Source: Polytrichum commune (taxonomy: Eukaryota; Streptophyta; Polytrichopsida; Polytrichales; Polytrichaceae). Taken from it: a stretch of DNA of 64,000 nucleotides. Every line of letters starts with the position of its first letter. Position 1 is the stretch's first letter. The position numbers and the translations under genes are program-made. Under the pieces are notes generated by a model. That model had not been told where the DNA came from and searched no databases. It saw only the letters and a list, made by a program, of their open reading frames with translations. The stretch lies in contig OX485806.1 of the NCBI GenBank assembly GCA_950295325.1, forward strand, positions 14,384,001 through 14,448,000, written 5' to 3'. Shown here piece by piece: positions 58,037 to 64,000 of this stretch.

Positions 58037-60201
58037 GTGGCATCTACGGATCTCCATATTTTAGTGCTACGAGCGTTTGTAGGACGCATCCCGCGGGCAG
58101 CGTTCATGCTCGGGCAGCCCGTTCCTGTCCTCCCGTCCCAACCCGACCCGTCTTACCTGCCCGACTTGGCCTTCCTGCCCGTGTCCTCCATCCTGCCCGA
58201 CGCGGCCTTCCGCCTGTCCAGTTGTTCACGCGTTTGTCCAGCTATCCACCCGTCTGTCCATCCGTCCATCCGGCCGTTCATCCGTCATATCCGTCTCCAC
58301 CACTACCCTACACTGAACCCGAGCTCCGTCATTCTTCCTTGTTCACGCCACTAGACAGCTCCAGAGCGAGTGAGGAAATTGGGGAAAGGTTGTTGCATTG
58401 CTAGTTTAGGGTTTGGAAGAGTTATAACTTTTATCGATGTTGTCGTAGTCGCCCGCCATGGAGGTGGACATTGTGGATCTGGGAGGGCAATAGGAGTGAC
58501 AAAGCAGAGGAGGGCAAGTAGATTGTAAGCCGGTCTAACCTCTAAGCAATGATGCCAATGCAATTTTGTGGCGAAGCAACTGTATATGGACAACACTTTT
58601 TGTGAAATTCAGTACCATAAAATTAACCATTTCAACAAGGCTAGACAAGCCTATCATGGGAGTTTAGATTATGTTAGGACAACACTAAAAACAATGGACG
58701 TTGCATAGATTGATATATGACATTGATAGGATACATTACAATATTACTGAATTCAATGAGGATGGTATAAAGTCTTTCCAGGACACCAACATTGTACATG
58801 TCCTATCATATTTTACTAAATTGATTGTTTTCCGAAAATTCCCAATTGCCAAAGTTTCACTTATATTCAAAATTCAACAAACAATAACACTTTATTGAAA
58901 ATGGGTAGGACCAATGTATCAATACTCATGTGTCCGAAGTAGACATGTAATGGTTCTCACCTATCATAATTGTGTCCTATTATGATTCAACCTTACATTG
59001 CTTCTACCTTGTCTTATTGTAACATCTCACACCACTATTCTAAGAAATAACACTAAACTCCACAACATTATCAACGATTGCATTGCACTCGCCTTCCACC
59101 ACCAAGATTTGTGTCATTTGACGCGTCCAACCACAGGACACGAAGATCATCCTCTTTGTCCATAGCCAACATATCCAAGCAGGCGTTCCAAAAACAAGCT
59201 CTCATCCAGGACGAAGCCGAGGCCTGCATGGCCTTAAACCCATTGCATGTCCTCATAACTTCCAGATCGGAAACTAGCAAGTACAATCGCTTGTCCTCGT
59301 AATCGTCCATCATGGCAGGAATTTCCAGATCGGAAACTAGCAAGTACAATCGCTTGTCCTCGTAATCGTCCATCATGGCAGGAATTTCCAGATCTGAAAC
59401 TAAACCATGTCTGTCCTGTAGATCTTCCGTGGCCTCCTCTATGACAAAATCAAATCCTTATTTGAAAGAGACACATTTCCATCCCAGATCCACAATGTCC
59501 ACCTCCATGGCGATCGACTAGGACAACGTCGATCAAAGTTACAACTCTTCCAAACCCTAAATTAGCAATGCAACAGCCTTTCCCCAACTTCCTCACTCGC
59601 TCCAAAGCTGTCCAGTGGCGTGAGCAAGGAAGAATGACAAAAGAATGACGGAAGAATTTCCAGATCTGAAACTAAACCATGTCCGTCCTGTAGATCTTCC
59701 GTGGCCTCCTCTATGACAAAATCAAATCCTTCTTTGAAAGAGACACATTTCCATCCCATATCCACAATGTCCACCTCCATGGCGATCGACTAGGACAACG
59801 TCGATCAAAGTTACAACTCTTCCAAACCCTAAAGTAGCAATGCAACAGCCTTTCCCCAATTTCCTCACTCGCTCCGGAGCTGTCTAGTGGCGTGAACAAG
59901 GAAGAATGATGGAGCTCGGGTTCAGTGTGGGGTAGTGGTGGAGACGGATATGACGGATGAACGGCCGGATGGACAGATGGACAGACGGGTGGATAGCTGG
60001 ACAAACGCGTGAACAACTGGACAGGCGGAAGGCCGCGTCGGGCAGGATGGAGGACACGGGCAGGAAGGCCAAGTCGGGCAGGTAAGACGGGTCGGGTCGG
60101 GACGGGAGGACAGGAACGGGCTGCCCGAGCATGAGCACTGCCCGCGGGATGCGTCCTACAAACGCTCGTAGCACTAAAATACGGAGATCCGTAGATGCCA
60201 C
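58037..60201. mobile_element. 2.2-kb element with about 450-bp inverted arms (Pack-MULE-like)
   Basis: The left arm 58037-58487 and right arm about 59752-60201 are near-identical inverted copies, starting GTGGCATCTACGGATCTCC. The arms are C-rich (CCCGTCCTCCCGTCCC, repeated CCGTCCATCC). Each ends with the same gene start (ATGGAGGTGGACATTGTGGA). Very long inverted arms around a gene fragment resemble Pack-MULEs, but no 8-11-bp target duplication was found. Confidence 0.75.
59071..59780 (-). pseudogene. duplicated gene fragment of unknown function
   Basis: Reads MEVDIVD, WKCVSFKEGFDFVIEEATED and LVSDLEI from 59780. A second direct copy starts at about 59509 with a stop replacing the Glu codon after FK, and continues through MMDDYEDKRLYLLVSDLE (62-bp tandem duplication, about 59270-59395) to DKEDDLRVLWLDASND. 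I do not recognise the protein. The two 5' copies are offset by about 269 bp (59383-59640 and 59652-59910), including upstream sequence. Confidence 0.5.
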
Positions 60202-60732
60202 CTCATATTCCAAATGTCCAACAAATGAGAGACATTCAATATGTAAGATAAGCATGTTTAATTTGATTACTTATCTTAATTGAATCCTATATTCGAGTGG
60301 TGGGTTTTTAGGTGTAGATCCCATAACGAGCATTATAGAAAACGGTTTTCATGTTCAAAATATTAAAACAATTTTAGACCCAATAGTCAAATTACTTGAA
60401 GAGGTTTATGTGACTTTCTTATTATTCATTGTCATTAAACTTTAATAACTCACAACAACTAAGTTGAGGTTAGTTCCAAAAATATATGGGATTGATCTTG
60501 GCTTCTTCGTATGCATTTGTGGTCACAATTAAATTTTAATGTACCAACAACGAGGATCGCTCTACAAGCATTGGCCTCCAAGCCTGACACCATTTGCCAT
60601 GGAAGATGCCACCTCAAGTTCCAACTGTGCTGCGAAAGAGACCCACTCACTTGCGATGGCATTCATGTCACTGCCATCTCTCATGCAACAAGCCACCTCA
60701 TATTTTATGTGTTCCAACATATCCCAATGATG
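60202..60732. other. intergenic DNA, no gene seen
   Basis: AT-rich with short overlapping frames on plus at 60511-60887 that run into the SINE-like sequence; no domain. Confidence 0.4.
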
Positions 60733-60907
60733 AGGTTGTGGGTTCTATTCCCCATGCTAGCGTGGTGCTCACCACCTTAGTCCACCCCACTATGGTGGGG
60801 GGTCCTTGGACCTTGTTGTATGGGTACCTCAAAGCCCTTTGGGGGGATTCCATGTCCGGTATCCTCAAGGCACTAGTGGCTAGCTAGGAAAAAAGAAAAA
60901 GAAAAAG
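60733..60907 (+). mobile_element. tRNA-derived SINE-like insertion, 5' truncated
   Basis: GAGGTTGTGGGTTCTATTCCCC contains a near-consensus RNA polymerase III B box (GGTTCTATTCC, 60741-60751). It is followed by a roughly 140-bp body and an A-rich tail (AAAAAAGAAAAAGAAAAAG) ending at 60907. No convincing A box lies 30-45 bp upstream, so it is probably a truncated copy. Confidence 0.55.
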
Positions 60908-61037
60908 TAACACCCGTACATTGTACCGGCGTGAATACGAGCCCGTTGTCCGAATGCTAAACACGGCGAGCCGTGTTGTAGCGTGGGGAGTTATGCCTCC
61001 GTTGGGAGGTGGGCTCTTTTAGAAAAAGAAAGAAAAG
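60908..61037 (+). repeat. second A-tailed segment, possible SINE/LINE tail
   Basis: Starts TAACACCCGTACATTG, has a GAGCCCGTT...GGGCTC inverted pair and a local hairpin ACACGGCGAGCCGTGT (about 60960-60975). It ends in AAAAAGAAAGAAAAGG. The tail resembles that of the preceding SINE-like copy. Confidence 0.35.
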
Positions 61038-61084
61038 GTAAGTATAGTGTAAGAAATATAATGTAAGAAGTGGGGGGTAAATTT

Positions 61085-62099
61085 TTAGGGGGGTGCGGTG
61101 TTTTGTTTGTTATCAAGTTTTCTTTTATTTAATACAAGGTATGTGAGATAATTAATGGCGTTTTGATGTATGTTTTTCATGAGGATTTTGATAGTGGGTT
61201 TTGGGATTTTGAGGTCTTCTAATTTTTTGATGGATTGTTCGTGTATGGCGCCTCTACTCATGCTGTGAGGGTTATGAGAGGGTTTGTTTTCCATCCTTTA
61301 CTTTGTATGGCGTTGATTAATGGGTCGTATTTGGCATGCTTTTGTGTTATGGCTTGTTATGGGAATCTGTCATGGCAGTACGTGAATTCAATGAATTGGA
61401 TTGTTCGTGTGTGTGAAGGTAGCATGGGTGTTGGGGTGTGGTTAGGGGCTTCTATGATACATAAGATGTCGGGTCTTAGTCTAGCGTGACACTGACATCT
61501 GGTTTGGGGGCATAGGCATTCAATGAGCCATTCGGGGATTGTTTGTTCTTGGGTGTTATTGTTGGTATTACCTGCATTTGTTAGTGTGTAGTATCTGGTG
61601 TGTTTGTTGGTGTGTAGTATCTGGAGTGTTTGGGTGATGAGATGTACTGCCTTGTTGTGTTGTGCTATTCTTAGGCCCTTCAAGTATGGGTGTTTGCACA
61701 TTGATAGTAAGTGTGGCCATGTGTCTCTTTCGTTTTTGCGGCACAGTGTACAGTTTGGATTTTGAAATTTGAGAGGCCAAAATTTGTTTTTTCTATGGTT
61801 ACCCATGTATTGGGCATATCGGAATTTTAGAGTTTGGGTGATTTGGGCGTCCGTTATTTTATTGTTTTTCCAAAAGTGGTTGGAGAGTTTGTGGTTTATT
61901 TGGTCGTTGGAGAGCCATTTATCTACATATGGGTGTTTATATTGGGCCATCCTGATTTCTTGTTTTTCGTGTGTTTTTGTGATGAATGTGTGCAAGTTTC
62001 GAATTGCCCCATTGCGTGTTGTTGTGGGACAACTTTTTAGCCAATAGGGTGTAGCGTGTGCGAGGTGTATATGGGGTGTGGGAGTGGGTTTTTCTTTAT
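61085..62099 (-). pseudogene. retroelement C-terminal region with CCHC-like finger
   Basis: After RNase H: KWLSNDQINHKLSNHFWKNN, then a Cys-His cluster CTLCRKNERDTWPHLLSMC (CX2CX9HX4C) near 61685-61745, then IQFIEFTYCHDRF and a TAA at 61357. The frame continues through KHAKYDPLINAIQSKGWKTN, shifts near 61255, and ends RGAIHEQSIKKLEDLKIP...YLTYLVLNKRKLDNKQ with the stop at 61085-61087. The finger resembles zf-RVT-type clusters that follow RNase H in non-LTR elements. Confidence 0.7.
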
Positions 62100-62520
62100 T
62101 TGTTCCTTCGTTGGCTAGTGTGTCGGCTATTTCATTGCCTTTGATGCCCGTGTGGACCCGTACTTTATGTATATGTACTAAGTGTGGTGTTAAGTAAATT
62201 TGGTGTATTATGGCGGCTATGAGGATTTTGTCTGGGTGGTGATGTTGTGAGGTTGGGTGTTGTATATGATTATTGAGTAGATATATGCTATTAAGGCTAT
62301 CTGTAAAGATGTGTGTTTCGATTTGTGTGACTTTAATGGTTTTGATTGCTATGAGTATAGCATTTAATTATGCTCTGAGTATGTTTTGATATTCTGGTAG
62401 TCGTTATGATATGCGGATGTTTGTGTTGGGGCTATATACTCCTGAACATGTGATGTCACCTTCTATTTGACCTTCGGAGTTCTTAGTTGGGGGGATGAAT
62501 GAGCCATCTGTGTACATGCA
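62100..62520 (-). pseudogene. retroelement RNase H domain
   Basis: Type-1 RNase H blocks in order: CMYTDGSFIPP (first Asp), LRA-stop-LNAIL where the family has the catalytic Glu (TAA at 62368), IFTDSLNSIY (third acidic position), and HKVRVHTGIKGNEIADTLAN (His plus final Asp). A further TAA lies at 62404. The loss of the catalytic Glu codon to a stop makes this copy dead. Confidence 0.88.
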
Positions 62521-62625
62521 TTGTTGTGGGTGGAATTTGGGGGGGTGTTGGCGGTCGTATTTAGTTGGGAGGTTTGATTGGGGGATTGTAGGTGGTGGGG
62601 GGGTGTTTTTTATGGGGGCATTTTT

Positions 62626-64000
62626 TCATGTGTTTGAGAATTTAATGTGGTAATTTGGCATTGTGGGTTTGATGGGGAATGTGTCTATGGGTGTGTTGAT
62701 GGTATGCTCTAGTACTTGTGCGAGTTCTTGTGGGGTTTTTAGGCTTGGTGTGAGGTTGGCGTGGTTATGTATACATAGTATTGTTGTGAGTGAGGGTTCT
62801 ATGTATTGGTAATATTGTGGCCATTCTGGCGTAGGGTTGTATAATATGGTGTGCGGAGGGATGGTTGCAAGGGTGTGTATGTCGCCACTTGTGGTAAGTG
62901 GGATTTGTTGTGTGGTCCAGTCGTTATGATTGATTATGAGTATGGTGATGGTGTTTGAGTCTTCTTTGGCCGCCATTCTAGCCCAGTGGATGGCTTCGAT
63001 GTTTGTATTGTGGTTTGTGGGGTAGGCTAGACCGATGCCTTTCCATCTAGAAGTTTGTGCGTGTCCTATGGAGCCAAATATTATGTCGCGGTTATGGGGT
63101 GAGTGATATTGTGTGAGTTGTGTGGGGCATGTGAGTGGGGATGAATAGTAGAAGTGCGTGATTTTGAGGGAATCTATTAATGTTCTGATAATTGTCGGAT
63201 GTATTGTATGGTGCATATTTTGGGGTTGTATGATTTTTGGTTTTCTTTTGGGGAGTATGGTTATGTATCTTTGTATTAGCCAGAGTATTTCAGTTTCAAA
63301 GTTTTGGGATGGGGGTGGGAGGGCTTTTGTATCTTGTGAGAAGTGGTGGTAGGAGAATTGGTTCCATAGCCATTGTAGCCTTTTTGTAGTGATGATGGCC
63401 ATGTAGTTTCCTTTTTGGTCATATATATTGGCTTCGGAGTTTTGTAGTTGGATGGTTGGTTGGTTTACTTGGATGTCTTTATCCGGGTTGCATTCTTGTA
63501 TGGATAGTTTTAGGTTGGTGATGTGAAGAAGGGGATGTATGAATTTGTTGTCTTTTGATTGTATGTGATTGAGGCAGTTAGCGTATGTTTGGGTGGCTAA
63601 AAGTTCGGCTTGCTTTGTGTGATGTTGTGTGATACATAGTATGTTATGTTCTAGAAGTATGTTATCCGAGTGTAGTAGTTCTACCTCACTTCTCCATTGT
63701 TGTATGATGCCTTGTGGGGCTTGCCATTGACAAAGGTAGCTCTTCCTTATTGCGTGTGCACCCCATTTGTCTTTTTTGGTGGAGGTATTTTCTTTTATTA
63801 TTGTTTGGATTGCTTGTCATAGGGGGGGATGTTTACCATGATCTCGTTTGTGGTGGTGTGTGTGTTGTATTGGGTTTGTAGAGTTTGTGGGTGAGGTGGG
63901 GAATATTGTTGTTGCTTGTTGGAGTGTCTCTTTGATGGTTTTAGGTATGTGTTTGTACGCTTCGCGGAACAATGACTGTCTGTTCCCACATGTGGATTGA
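62626..64000 (-). pseudogene. retroelement polyprotein, unassigned N-terminal domain
   Basis: From the window end the frame reads SLFREAYKHIPKTIKETLQQ, a TGA at 63817, then KWGAHAIRKSYLCQWQAPQG. A globular stretch follows (DIIFGSIGHAQTSRWKGIG, LAYP, IEAIHWARMAA, TITILIINHNDW, then TILYNPTPEWPQYYQY). The last stretch has the alternating strand pattern of a Rossmann-like fold, and its place before RNase H matches a domain I have seen in algal elements, but I cannot name it. Residues are Asn/Thr/His/Gln-rich. Both TGA stops could derive from CGA. Confidence 0.55.

Larger units (their letters stand above)
61085..64000 (-). mobile_element. RNase H-bearing retroelement, 3' part, runs off the window
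   Basis: A single frame can be followed from the window end to about 61260, with stops TGA 63817, TGA 62626, TAA 62404, TAA 62368 and TAA 61357, and one frameshift near 61255. No RT palm motif is inside the window; it may lie beyond 64000. The layout (unassigned domain, RNase H, CCHC-like finger, conserved tail) resembles retroelement proteins I recall from green algae. Confidence 0.75.

Overview
This window reads as nuclear DNA of a land plant. It has spliced genes with GT-AG introns, long AT-rich intergenic stretches, telo-box motifs near gene starts, and plant-type transposons. Large spacing, a Ty3 element carrying a cytosine methyltransferase and alga-like RNase H retroelements make a seed-free plant (fern, lycophyte or bryophyte) my best guess, but the sequence does not prove this.

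Four host genes are well supported. (1) 2957-5206, minus: six exons of a DWARF27-type beta-carotene isomerase (plastid, strigolactone or carotenoid metabolism). (2) 10811-12544, minus: a single-exon F-box/WD40 protein of 577 aa. (3) 19485-21812, plus: seven exons of translation initiation factor eIF6, 245 aa. (4) 28013-30046, minus: three exons of an IscA/ISCA1-type Fe-S assembly protein, 124 aa. They do not form a pathway; they are ordinary dispersed genes separated by repeats and small foldback elements.

The right half is mostly mobile DNA. About 33.8-53.8 kb is a nest of transposons that can be resolved from target duplications and interrupted reading frames. A PIF/Harbinger element (transposase on plus, Myb/SANT protein on minus) was hit by a CACTA-like element inside its transposase (34715-35579, AGT duplication). 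It was hit again by a Ty3/gypsy retrotransposon inside its Myb/SANT gene (36377-53131, GTTG duplication). That retrotransposon encodes gag with two zinc knuckles, protease, a C5 cytosine methyltransferase-like domain, reverse transcriptase, RNase H, integrase and a C-terminal PHD finger. A 7051-bp terminal-inverted-repeat element (45460-52510, 9-bp duplication) is inserted between integrase and PHD finger. That inner element carries a decayed, spliced gene resembling beta-class N4/N6 DNA methyltransferases, a SWIM-like zinc-finger gene fragment and a 1.1-kb palindromic satellite. Two unrelated DNA-methyltransferase-like genes, each carried by a different transposon, therefore lie in one nest.

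From 54.5 to 64 kb there are a 214-bp triplication, a 2.2-kb element with 450-bp inverted arms around a gene fragment, a tRNA-derived SINE-like insertion, and the 3' part of an RNase H-bearing retroelement on the minus strand that runs off the window end. No CRISPR arrays, rRNA or tRNA genes were recognised.
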